Part shown: piece after piece, positions 43,599 to 50,631 of the stretch
How positions within the stretch are numbered: position 1 is the first letter of the stretch
Layout: every line of letters begins with the position of its first letter
Assembly: GCA_947176065.1 (NCBI GenBank)
Contig: CAMWPB010000013.1
Span: 1-64,000, forward strand
Reading direction: 5' to 3'
Source: an uncultured Lachnospiraceae bacterium
GTDB lineage: Bacteria; Bacillota; Clostridia; Lachnospirales; Lachnospiraceae
DNA: 64,000 nucleotides
The notes under the pieces: generated by a model
Databases searched by the model: none
Seen by the model: the letters and a program-made list of their open reading frames with translations, nothing else
Told to the model about the DNA's origin: nothing
Program-made: the position numbers and the translations under genes

Positions 43599-43953
43599 TG
43601 TCAACACGCATTCCTTTTCTTTTTCCTCCGACTACCAGATCATAGCTCTCCGCAATCATACGCCGGATGTCCTCATCGGGTACCGTACCGTCTAAAACCA
43701 CCGTGTTCCAGTGTTCCTTATTCTGATGATAGCCCGGCAGCACGGACGCGTAAGTCTGCCGCCAGAAATCACGCCACGCCGGATCTGTTTTTACATTGAT
43801 CCGCATACTTCCTTCATATTCATAAGTCCACAAAAAAGCTTTTTTATTCCCGATGCACCTCACCAACACCCAATTGGTGTCACGAAAGGGCATATCCTGA
43901 TAAACGTCGGGAAATGTCATACCAAACTGAAGCGCTTCTTCTCTCGTTGTCAT
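43579..43953 (-). CDS. MmcQ/YjbR family DNA-binding-like protein
   Basis: 124 residues with the YjbR fold pattern: FPDVYQDMPFRDTNWVLVRC, KKAFLWTYEYEGSMRINVKTDPAW, VLPGYHQNKEHWNTVVLDGTVPDEDIRRMIAESYDLV. The family has a double-wing fold and is thought to bind DNA, but its function is unproven. The 3' end overlaps the start of the giant secreted protein gene, an odd pairing that implies coupled translation. Confidence 0.85.
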   Translation of the reverse strand: MTTREEALQFGMTFPDVYQDMPFRDTNWVLVRCIGNKKAFLWTYEYEGSMRINVKTDPAWRDFWRQTYASVLPGYHQNKEHWNTVVLDGTVPDEDIRRMIAESYDLVVGGKRKGMRVDNAENEK

Positions 43954-44033
43954 AATCTCACCCCAATGTGTCTAGTATACCACTTTCACAACCGCATTTT
44001 CAACGCCTTTTCCCCAAGCACTGCTCACTAAAA

Positions 44034-44064
44034 TGTGACAGTTCAGCCATGCCAAACTGTTACA
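44034..44064 (+). promoter_or_regulatory. Inverted repeat upstream of the glnA promoter
   Basis: TGTGACAGTT (44034-44043) and AACTGTTACA (44055-44064) form a 10-bp inverted repeat with one mismatch, 29 bp before the glnA -35 box. It may be an activator site. It does not match the Bacillus GlnR/TnrA spacing. Confidence 0.4.
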
Positions 44065-44092
44065 CAATTCCTGCACTATTCTCAAAATCAGC

Positions 44093-44122
44093 TTTACCGT
44101 CGCACTTTATCTGTAGTATAGT
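44093..44122 (+). promoter_or_regulatory. Promoter of glnA
   Basis: TTTACC (44093-44098) and TATAGT (44117-44122) with 18-bp spacing, about 78 bp before the glnA start codon. Confidence 0.5.
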
Positions 44123-44200
44123 GTAATTATCTATACAACTCACAATGGCGCCGGCACACAAAACCGCATGGCGCCAAAAACCACAGAGAGGGATATGCTT

Positions 44201-45628
44201 ATGGACAAAAGTGCAGAAATCAGAAAACTGTGTCAGGAGAAGGAAATCCGTATGATCGACTTCAAAATGACCGACATTGACGGACGTTGGCGTCACATCA
44301 CAATACCGGTGGAGCGGTTCGATGAGAACGTTTTCGTCTACGGGATCGGCTTCGACGGTTCCAATTACGGGTACGCACCCATCGAGAAGAGCGACATGGT
44401 ATTTTTACCCGACCCCGACACGGCCTATGTGGACCCCTTTGCGGATGTGCCCACGCTTACCATGTGCGGCAATGTCTGCGTGATTGGGAAGGGCGAGAAC
44501 ACCCCCTTTGACCAGTACCCGAAAAATGTAAGCCTGCGTGCCGTGGACTACATGAAAAAGACCGGCATCGCGGACGAGATGGTGATCGGGCCCGAATTTG
44601 AATTTTATCTGTTCGACTCCGCCCGCTATGAGGTATCGCCCAGACAGTGCGCCTACCAGATCGACACCAGACAGGCCGACTGGAACTGCAGACTGGACAC
44701 ACCCGGCAACAACGGCTACGAGGTGACCCACGGCGGCTATCATATCGCCGCGCCGCAGGATGTGGGCTACGACCTGCGCAGCCGCATCTGCATGGAAATG
44801 GAGAACTGGGGCATCAAAGTAAAATACCACCACCACGAGGTGGGCGGCCCCGGCCAGATGGAGATCGAGGTGGAGCTGGCGGATATGCCCGCCATGGCCG
44901 ACAACACCATGATTATCAAATACATTATCAAAAACATGGCGGCACGGGAAGGCAAGACAGCCACCTTCCTGCCCAAGCCCATCTATAAGGAAGCGGGCAG
45001 CGGCCTCCACGTACATATGCTGTTAAAGAAGGACGGCCAGCCTGTCTTTTATGACGAAAACGGCTATTCCGGCCTGAGCGAAACCGCCCACTACTTTATC
45101 GGCGGCCTGCTCTCCCACATCGCGTCGCTGTGCGCCTTCACCAACCCTTCCACCAACTCCTTCAAGCGGCTGGTGCCCGGGTATGAGGCTCCCGTGACCA
45201 TCGGCTACGCCACCTCCAACCGCAGCGCGGTGATCCGTATCCCCGCCTACGCGAAATCCCCGGAGGCCAAGCGTTTCGAGTTGAGAAACCCGGATGCGAC
45301 CGCCAATCCCTACTACGCTTACGCGGCTATCCTGATGGCGGGCTTAGACGGCATCGAGAAGAAGATTGACCCTGCGGCGAACGGCTGGGGACCTTACGAC
45401 TTTAACCTCTACACACTCTCCCCGGAGGAGCAGAAGAAAATCAAGGGACTTCCCAAGTCACTGGACGAAGCGCTGGACGCGCTGGAGAAGGATCACGATT
45501 ATCTGACAAAGGACGGGGTATTCCCGGAGCGGCTGATCGACGTGTGGATCGCAAGAAAACGCGCCGAGGCAAAAGAAGCCGGACAGATTCCTACGCCGGC
45601 GGAGTTTATGATGTATTATGATCTGTAA
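44201..45628 (+). CDS. glnA: Glutamine synthetase, type I
   Basis: 475 residues. N-terminal beta-grasp (IRMIDFKMTDIDGRWRHITIPVE, with the D-I-D-G loop), GIGFDGSNYGYAPIEKSDMVFLPDPDTA, metal-ligand regions GPEFEFYLFD and YHHHEVGGPGQMEIEVE, ATP region KEAGSGLHVHMLL, and NRSAVIRIPAY with FELRNPDATANPYYAYAAILMAG at the C-terminus. It makes glutamine from glutamate, ammonia and ATP as a dodecamer. I do not see the N-R-x-x-x-x-D-Y adenylylation loop of enterobacteria, so feedback control is more likely. ATG 44201 follows GAGAGGGATA; ATG 44195 is an alternative. Confidence 0.92.
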   Translation: MDKSAEIRKLCQEKEIRMIDFKMTDIDGRWRHITIPVERFDENVFVYGIGFDGSNYGYAPIEKSDMVFLPDPDTAYVDPFADVPTLTMCGNVCVIGKGENTPFDQYPKNVSLRAVDYMKKTGIADEMVIGPEFEFYLFDSARYEVSPRQCAYQIDTRQADWNCRLDTPGNNGYEVTHGGYHIAAPQDVGYDLRSRICMEMENWGIKVKYHHHEVGGPGQMEIEVELADMPAMADNTMIIKYIIKNMAAREGKTATFLPKPIYKEAGSGLHVHMLLKKDGQPVFYDENGYSGLSETAHYFIGGLLSHIASLCAFTNPSTNSFKRLVPGYEAPVTIGYATSNRSAVIRIPAYAKSPEAKRFELRNPDATANPYYAYAAILMAGLDGIEKKIDPAANGWGPYDFNLYTLSPEEQKKIKGLPKSLDEALDALEKDHDYLTKDGVFPERLIDVWIARKRAEAKEAGQIPTPAEFMMYYDL

Positions 45629-45636
45629 AAAATCCG

Positions 45637-45657
45637 AGGGGCGGAGTTTCCGCCCCT
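45637..45657. terminator. Terminator between glnA and higA
   Basis: AGGGGCGGA (45637-45645) pairs with TCCGCCCCT (45649-45657). The T-run is stronger on the minus strand (CGGATTTTTTAC), so it serves higA at least as well as glnA. Confidence 0.7.
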
Positions 45658-45679
45658 GTACATATTATTTATTCATAAT

Positions 45680-46765
45680 CTATGCCCATTCATATCTCGG
45701 TCTGGCTTTCCATGGAATTAAATTTTCCTTCATCAGCCTCCCCTGAACAATATAGTCTTTTACATTCTGCGAATCTGCAAAACTCTCTATTTCGCCTAAT
45801 CGTTTATACCCTTCCGAACCCACAAATGCTTTGTATTCCCTGGAATCAATCAGAAATTCGCCAGCCATGCTGTCCGCTTTTGCTTCCATATCTCCCGATA
45901 CAGAATCAAAGTCAATAAATTCATGCTTCGTGTCACCGTTTAGAATATGCGCAATCTCGTGGAACAAAGTGAACCAGAAAATATCCGCAAACTTCTGTCT
46001 CAATGTCATACAGAGAATCAACGCTCCCTCCTCTGTCTTCTTTATAAATCCCTGTACCGGCGCACCTATAAAATTAGGAACAATCCGAAAAGCAATACCG
46101 CACTCAGAAAAAATATCCGATAGCTTCTTCTGTATCTGATCCGCCCCCATAAACATGACACGCTTAATATCGGGAATCTTATTCCGAAGTTTTTCGGCAT
46201 CAACCCGATCTGCAATATCAATATTTCTAGTGAGCAGTTCGCACATTCTCTGCCAGGCAAATAACACATATGGGTCCACATTCGCATTTTTACTCTGGGC
46301 ACGATATGCCGCAGCATATGAAATCTTTGGCGTATCCAACAGATTGCTGATTCCGAAAATCTTCCGTAAATCCAAAACCATTGCAGGAGCATTCGCCTCA
46401 CTGTCTAGCCACCCGAAAGACGCCCATACATCTATTACCTCCTTAAGATTCTTAAGGATTCCCATTTCTTCCTCCGTAATATTATTCACTTCCTCAAACT
46501 CAAGAAGCTCACGGTCATATTCAGACTGCAGATTCATCCAAAAGGAAGTCTCAATTCCCAAAGCATATTCCAGTTTTCTGGCAAATGCAGCAGAAATATT
46601 TTTTTGGCCATGTATAACCGTACTGATATGTTTCTCCGTCATTCCCGTTCTGACAGCCAGTTCTCTTTGCGTCATTTCCCTGTCTTCTATTACTTCTGCT
46701 AATGTTTCGCCCGGATGAATAATATAATCACGGGATAATCCAACTGAATTTTTTTCCTTTGCCAT
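45680..46765 (-). CDS. higA: HigA-type antitoxin fused to an ImmA/IrrE-like metalloprotease domain
   Basis: 361 residues. The N-terminal HTH (HPGETLAEVIEDREMTQRELAVRTGMTEKHISTVIHGQKNIS) is of the HigA/VapI type. The C-terminal half contains FWFTLFHEIAHILNGDTKHEF, an HEIAH zinc-protease motif, with downstream EAKADSMAGEFLID as third ligand. The fusion couples DNA binding with a protease domain that may degrade a regulator under stress. ATG 46765 overlaps the toxin gene by 38 bp. The pair forms a reverse-order (toxin first) module. Confidence 0.85.
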   Translation of the reverse strand: MAKEKNSVGLSRDYIIHPGETLAEVIEDREMTQRELAVRTGMTEKHISTVIHGQKNISAAFARKLEYALGIETSFWMNLQSEYDRELLEFEEVNNITEEEMGILKNLKEVIDVWASFGWLDSEANAPAMVLDLRKIFGISNLLDTPKISYAAAYRAQSKNANVDPYVLFAWQRMCELLTRNIDIADRVDAEKLRNKIPDIKRVMFMGADQIQKKLSDIFSECGIAFRIVPNFIGAPVQGFIKKTEEGALILCMTLRQKFADIFWFTLFHEIAHILNGDTKHEFIDFDSVSGDMEAKADSMAGEFLIDSREYKAFVGSEGYKRLGEIESFADSQNVKDYIVQGRLMKENLIPWKARPRYEWA

Positions 46766-47102
46766 GATAATCAATCACCCCTTCGATAATTAGTGTGTCA
46801 CATTTTTTCAAACTCTCTGCACTTAAATCTCCTGCTTTCGGTCTTACGATCAAGCGATAGTTGGCAGATACTCTTAATGAATACGATCCTTTGTATTCTC
46901 CCTCAAGGGATTCCATTTTTCCTATTCCTGACTGTTGAAGGGTCGAAAACGAAGAGAATGCAACGATTTGATTGTATCGCTTTTTTACCGACTTCGTTAA
47001 TTCCGCGCCAATTTCCTTCTTCATCAAGTTTTCAGACTTACGAACATCATTCAAATCGTCAAATAATTCTTTGACTCTATCATCTTCAAATTCAACGTAC
47101 AG
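46728..47102 (-). CDS. higB: HigB/RelE-type toxin, probable non-ATG start
   Basis: 124 residues if begun at CTG 47102. RelE-fold features are VEFEDDRVKELFDDL, IGAELTKSVKKRYNQIVAFSSFSTL, YSLRVSANYRLIVRP and a closing VIDYHGK. Such toxins cut mRNA at ribosomes. The only usable Shine-Dalgarno (GGGAGGTG) lies ten bases before CTG 47102 (or GTT 47105). The next conventional start, TTG 47054, has no ribosome site and would remove the first beta strand and helix. No in-frame ATG or GTG lies between. The start assignment is inference. Confidence 0.7.
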   Translation of the reverse strand: MYVEFEDDRVKELFDDLNDVRKSENLMKKEIGAELTKSVKKRYNQIVAFSSFSTLQQSGIGKMESLEGEYKGSYSLRVSANYRLIVRPKAGDLSAESLKKCDTLIIEGVIDYHGKGKKFSWIIP

Positions 47103-47128
47103 AACAGGTGCACCTCCCTTCCATTAGT

Positions 47129-47176
47129 CTTACCATTTAGGTAAGTTTATTATAGCATGCACTTACTAAAAGTCAA
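47129..47176 (-). promoter_or_regulatory. higBA promoter with palindromic operator
   Basis: On the minus strand TTGACT (47171-47176) and TATAAT (47149-47154) are spaced 16 bp. Just downstream, CTTACC-ATTTA-GGTAAG (47129-47145) is a perfect 6-5-6 palindrome between the start point and the ribosome site, well placed for HigA autorepression. Confidence 0.65.
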
Positions 47177-47185
47177 TCATTTCTG

Positions 47186-47275
47186 GCTTGAGTGCTCAAT
47201 TCTAATTTTTAGAATGATAGTCATCAGACAGAAATCAGAAAAAACAGGAAATTTAGTCTGGTAAAAGCCGATGAA
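47186..47275 (+). pseudogene. Decayed partial duplicate of the HAD gene with an internal deletion
   Basis: Positions 47190-47239 align with about 48347-48399 of the intact gene (GTGCTCAATTCTAATTTTTA versus GTACTCAACTCTAATTTCTG, then CATCAGACAGAAATCAG in both). They continue directly with the sequence found at 48607-48653 (AAATTTAGTCTGGTAAAAGC). The join falls on GAAATCAG, an 8-base word that occurs at both positions in the intact gene, so the copy lost about 216 bp. Confidence 0.7.
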
Positions 47276-47295
47276 ATACGCTTAGCAATCTGACT

Positions 47296-47454
47296 CTTCC
47301 AATCGGCATATGGATGCATAGCATTCTCTATGAAAAGTGTGAAAAACACCTTCCCTGTCTATTCGGAGTCATCGCAGTGCTGACAATAGAGATGGCTGCC
47401 CTTGGGAAACAAGTATATGCGCAGCTTCAAAAAGCTGAAGATGTATATCTTTAA
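47296..47454 (+). pseudogene. C-terminal remnant of an unknown gene
   Basis: An open 52-codon stretch (GIWMHSILYEKCEKHLP, FGVIAVLTIEMAALGKQVY) ends in TAA at 47454. It reads like authentic protein but has no start signal, since the sequence before it is the partial HAD copy. An ATG at 47314 is present without a ribosome site. Family unknown. Confidence 0.25.
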
Positions 47455-47465
47455 TTTAGAATTGA

Positions 47466-48095
47466 TCACGGATTTTGCAAATAAAATGCATTCAATATTT
47501 CTGCCAAGGCTTTTGGATTTTCTTCATTTACAACATGTCCTGTATCCTCAATCACTTTCAATTCTGCACCTTTTACATTTTGTGCCAAATAATACGCTGA
47601 TTTCATATTTGCGCTGTCTTTTTTTCCGCAAAGGATCAGCGTGGGGCACTTAATATTTTTTACCCTGTCACTGAAATCTAAGTTCTTCATAGTGTTTCCC
47701 AAAACAAAAGTGTCCTTTTTATCAAATGCCATAGTTTCAAAGATAGATTTTGGTAATAATCTGAAAACTATATTTTGAAAACCAAATGCTGCTTTCGGAA
47801 CTTTATGCGGCGTTCCGATCAAGACTAATGATTTCACTTTTTGCGGGAAATCCAAAGCAAAATTTAAAGTCAGGATACCACCTAATGAAAGGCCGCATAA
47901 ATGAATTTGTCCGTCAAATTCGTTACAATATTTTACAAATGAGGCATATAAATTTTCGTAACTCGCCTCTTTTCCTTCAAGGATGGAGGATAGATTCGGA
48001 CATACAATATCTTCACTGTTTGTCATATATGAAACTGTTTTATTCCAGCTTGTTGCTTTATGTCCTGAGCCATGAACTAAAATTTTTGTCGCCAT
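47466..48095 (-). CDS. Alpha/beta hydrolase
   Basis: 209 residues. TKILVHGSGHKATSW carries the oxyanion HG motif, IHLCGLSLGGILTLNFAL the nucleophile elbow G-L-S-L-G-G, LILCGKKDSANM the acid loop and IEDTGHVVNEENP the catalytic His. The substrate is unknown. ATG 48095 has GGGAG just upstream; the longer frame beginning at 48308 lacks a start signal. It is divergent from the HAD gene across a large inverted repeat. Confidence 0.85.
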   Translation of the reverse strand: MATKILVHGSGHKATSWNKTVSYMTNSEDIVCPNLSSILEGKEASYENLYASFVKYCNEFDGQIHLCGLSLGGILTLNFALDFPQKVKSLVLIGTPHKVPKAAFGFQNIVFRLLPKSIFETMAFDKKDTFVLGNTMKNLDFSDRVKNIKCPTLILCGKKDSANMKSAYYLAQNVKGAELKVIEDTGHVVNEENPKALAEILNAFYLQNP

Positions 48096-48204
48096 AACAT
48101 CTCCCTTGCATTTTAAATTCAATTTTTCTGTCCGCTCTGTCACCTTTTTTGCCAACTGTCGGAACATGGCGGCGGTCACAGCTTCCATTATACAGAATGA
48201 TTGC

Positions 48205-48244
48205 AAAAATGCAATTCTTGCAAAATTCCGGGAATTGCATTTTT
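48205..48244. repeat. 13-bp inverted repeat in the divergent hydrolase/HAD promoter region
   Basis: AAAAATGCAATTC (48205-48217) and GAATTGCATTTTT (48232-48244) are perfectly complementary across a 14-bp spacer. The left arm overlaps the -35 of a minus-strand promoter (TTGCAT-16-TATAAT, -10 at about 48187-48192), so it could be an operator for the hydrolase gene. Confidence 0.55.
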
Positions 48245-48320
48245 CTGTGGACAGTTGTCCTTGTGTAATATGGTAAATTGTTGCTATAATAAGGCCCAAG
48301 GCGGCCACGGAGGGACAGAT

Positions 48321-48818
48321 ATGTCAAAAGTTTTATTTCTGGATATAGATGGTGTACTCAACTCTAATTTCTGGAATGACAGGCATCAGACAGAAATCAG
48401 TGATGGCACATTGATTGATGAGGAAAAAATCAAGCTGCTGGCTCTTTTAGTAAAAGAGACAAAAGCAAAGATCATTCTTCATTCCGGTTGGCGCTTTTGG
48501 TTTGACGCCGAACTAAAACCGTTATGTACAAAAGCAAATAAATTGGTCAGGCAATTAGAAAGGGAAAATCTGTATATAAGCGGCGTAACCCCTGATCTGA
48601 CTACAGAAGAAATCAGAAAAACCAGGAAATTTAGTCTGGTAAAAGCCGATGAAATTCTGCTATGGATCAAGTTACATAATAATGTCACGGAATGGGTAGT
48701 TCTTGACGATCTTGATTTGCACAATGATCAGATCAGGCAGCATCAAGTTAAAACGGACCCGACAATAGGACTTACTCTTGCGAATGTAAAGCAAGCTGTA
48801 AAAATTCTATTAGGATAA
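48321..48818 (+). CDS. HAD-fold hydrolase (HAD_2/SAK RNA-repair-like)
   Basis: 165 residues. Motif I is VLFLDIDGVLNSNFW (nucleophile D-x-D), motif II appears as AKIILHSGWRF (Ser), and motif IV as WVVLDDLDLHN (D-D). This is the compact form seen in the HAD domain group associated with Swiss-army-knife RNA repair proteins. Here it stands alone. GGAGGGACAG precedes ATG 48321. A partial copy of this gene lies 1.1 kb upstream. Confidence 0.75.
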   Translation: MSKVLFLDIDGVLNSNFWNDRHQTEISDGTLIDEEKIKLLALLVKETKAKIILHSGWRFWFDAELKPLCTKANKLVRQLERENLYISGVTPDLTTEEIRKTRKFSLVKADEILLWIKLHNNVTEWVVLDDLDLHNDQIRQHQVKTDPTIGLTLANVKQAVKILLG

Positions 48819-48843
48819 TAAAGAGACATTCCCAATTATTGTT

Positions 48844-49329
48844 TTATAAATCCATTTCCATATATCCACAAGTAAATGGGAAAAAATCAAATTTCTTCGT
48901 TCCTGTATGTATAAATCCATTTTCCACATACCATTTTTTTAGTACTCCATTTTCTTCCACAATTCCAATATTCATTTTTTTGCACCCCGCTTTTTTTGCT
49001 TTTATACAAGCGTCTTCAAGCAGATTTTTCCCTATATGTTTGTGGCGATAGAAAGGAAGAACACACAAATTATTGAGTTCACATTGGTTATTATCCTGCA
49101 ATTCCAACGAATAATAACCAATGATCTTACCATTATCTTCATAATATGCATACATTTGTCTATGCTCATTTTTTAACTGATATAACAGTCTGTCCTGTGT
49201 TGTAGCAAATGCCGTAAAATGTGGCGCATTATCTATTGTAAAGCCAAATTCCTCCGCAACGGTGTAAAAACTTCTTCTTATAACATCAACACATTCTGCA
49301 ATATCATTTTCATTTATCTCTTTTATCAT
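48844..49329 (-). CDS. GNAT family N-acetyltransferase
   Basis: 161 residues. CELNNLCVLPFYRHKHIGKNLLEDACIKAKKAGCKKMNIGI is motif A with the R-x-x-x-I-G pyrophosphate loop. VLKKWYVENGFIHTGTKKFDFFPFTCGYMEMDL closes the fold. The 3' end faces the HAD gene convergently. Substrate unknown. The gene is AT-rich, in keeping with this accessory stretch. Confidence 0.85.
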   Translation of the reverse strand: MIKEINENDIAECVDVIRRSFYTVAEEFGFTIDNAPHFTAFATTQDRLLYQLKNEHRQMYAYYEDNGKIIGYYSLELQDNNQCELNNLCVLPFYRHKHIGKNLLEDACIKAKKAGCKKMNIGIVEENGVLKKWYVENGFIHTGTKKFDFFPFTCGYMEMDL

Positions 49330-49355
49330 AGTTTTCTCACTTCAAATAAGCCATT

Positions 49356-49580
49356 TTATACCTTTATCCCGTGTCCCTTATGAGGATGGCTTTTTGCATA
49401 AGCAGCCGCCTCCTCGCTCACCTGTTCCAAAGTCATGCCATCAAAATGCTCTCTCCGCCAAACTGTGTAATCAAAACTATCCCGTTTTATCATTGCTTCA
49501 AAACGCTCTGCATCAACAATCCCCAATTTTTCTACCAGACAGGCAAATCCCATATCCATAAGCTCTACTGCACTGTTCAT
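49356..49580 (-). CDS. Small partner protein of a PIN-domain gene (possible antitoxin)
   Basis: 74 residues from ATG 49580, which overlaps the stop of the PIN-domain remnant by one base (TGATG). The sequence NSAVELMDMGFACLVEKLGIVDAERFEAMI, DYTVWRREHFDGMTLEQ resembles small helical proteins paired with VapC-like toxins in clostridia. The direct pairing in one message suggests an antitoxin or modulator. As the toxin copy is truncated, this gene is an orphan partner here. Confidence 0.55.
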   Translation of the reverse strand: MNSAVELMDMGFACLVEKLGIVDAERFEAMIKRDSFDYTVWRREHFDGMTLEQVSEEAAAYAKSHPHKGHGIKV

Positions 49581-49768
49581 CAATCAAACGCCTCCAATCT
49601 TCTGATAAATTCTCCCGGAGTTACCACCTGTATCTCCTCTGTCTGTAATTTAAGCAGACGGTCATTTGTGGTAATAAAATAATCACTTCCTGCTAAGATT
49701 GCACAAGCAACATTCAACGCGTCCGCACTTTTGATGCCCGTCTCCATAATATGCTCCGCAAGCGTATT
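49580..49768 (-). pseudogene. C-terminal half of a PIN-domain (VapC-like) toxin
   Basis: The frame reads NTLAEHIMETGIKSADALNV, CAILAGSDYFITTNDRLLKL, VVTPGEFIRRLEAFD. The third and fourth acidic positions (SADALNV and TTNDRLL) of the PIN active site are present. The N-terminal half with the first catalytic Asp is gone; a TAG at 49769-49771 lies directly upstream and the preceding sequence is unrelated. The gene is therefore broken. Confidence 0.7.
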
Positions 49769-50025
49769 CTAAATGTAGGTCTGATCATCATAGGGACGAT
49801 TATAGCAGTAATTATCCATATATATCTTCATAAACTTTCTATTCCCCTTCCATCATATTCACAGTTTATCATATCATTTTGTTTTGGTAAAGGAAACCGC
49901 TCAATCTGTGCTATTATCAACCAAGGTAAACCTGAATAGAGATAAATGGCAAAAAGTTGACACAGGATGTCATCTTTTTTGTGTTATTCTATTATCAAAT
50001 CGGGAACAAAAAGGAGCCTCCAACT

Positions 50026-50631
50026 ATGAATATCAAAAAACAACTTGAAGTGAATTTAGGTGTAGCTGACGGCATCTACCTGAACGATGTGGAAATCGAC
50101 CCGCTCACGATTGGGGCAGTCATGATCAATGAAGTCGTCACTGCTGACCCCTTACAGGATTTTTACGGAGCTCCCGACGCGGATTATCTGAAGACAACGA
50201 TTCCTCTATTTCAAAAGGCAGGCGCAGAGGTTACTTCCATACAGGACATACTGCAGATGGGTATCTATATCACAAATGCCGTAAAAACTCCAAAGACGGA
50301 ATATGCCATTGATAAAAGCAGTATGCAGAACAGTCTGCCCTATTTAAAGACAGAACTTTCATTCTTCCCGAATGTAAAGGTTATTATGCTCATGGGCGAT
50401 GTTGCAAAGAAAGCCTTCAACATGATTGCCAAAAAGGCAACCGGCAAAAATGCGATTCCCGCTGTTTCCACCTATAAATTGCGGAGCAGCGAAATCTATT
50501 ATAAGGATATCCGTGTCATGCCGTCATACATAATGACAGGGGGAAACATCTTAATCGAAAAGTCAAAAGTGACAATGGCTGCCGAGGACATCGCCACAAT
50601 GCTTAAAATCATCACGCAAAGCACCCTATAA
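50026..50631 (+). CDS. Uracil-DNA glycosylase superfamily-like protein
   Basis: 201 residues. AVMINEVVTADPLQDFYGAPDADYLKTTIPLFQKAG resembles the N-terminal region of UDG-fold proteins; IYITNAVKTPK and VKVIMLMGDVAKKAFNMI match later strands. The catalytic motif is weak, so activity on uracil is uncertain. ATG 50026 follows AAAGGAGCC. The 3' end overlaps the convergent HipA gene by 6 bp. Confidence 0.6.
   Translation: MNIKKQLEVNLGVADGIYLNDVEIDPLTIGAVMINEVVTADPLQDFYGAPDADYLKTTIPLFQKAGAEVTSIQDILQMGIYITNAVKTPKTEYAIDKSSMQNSLPYLKTELSFFPNVKVIMLMGDVAKKAFNMIAKKATGKNAIPAVSTYKLRSSEIYYKDIRVMPSYIMTGGNILIEKSKVTMAAEDIATMLKIITQSTL

Noticed and set aside
49751..49939. Plus-strand 62-codon frame with a hydrophobic segment
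   Set aside because: It overlaps the PIN remnant, has no ribosome site and no matching family; the hydrophobic stretch is explained by AT-rich codons. A remnant cannot be excluded.
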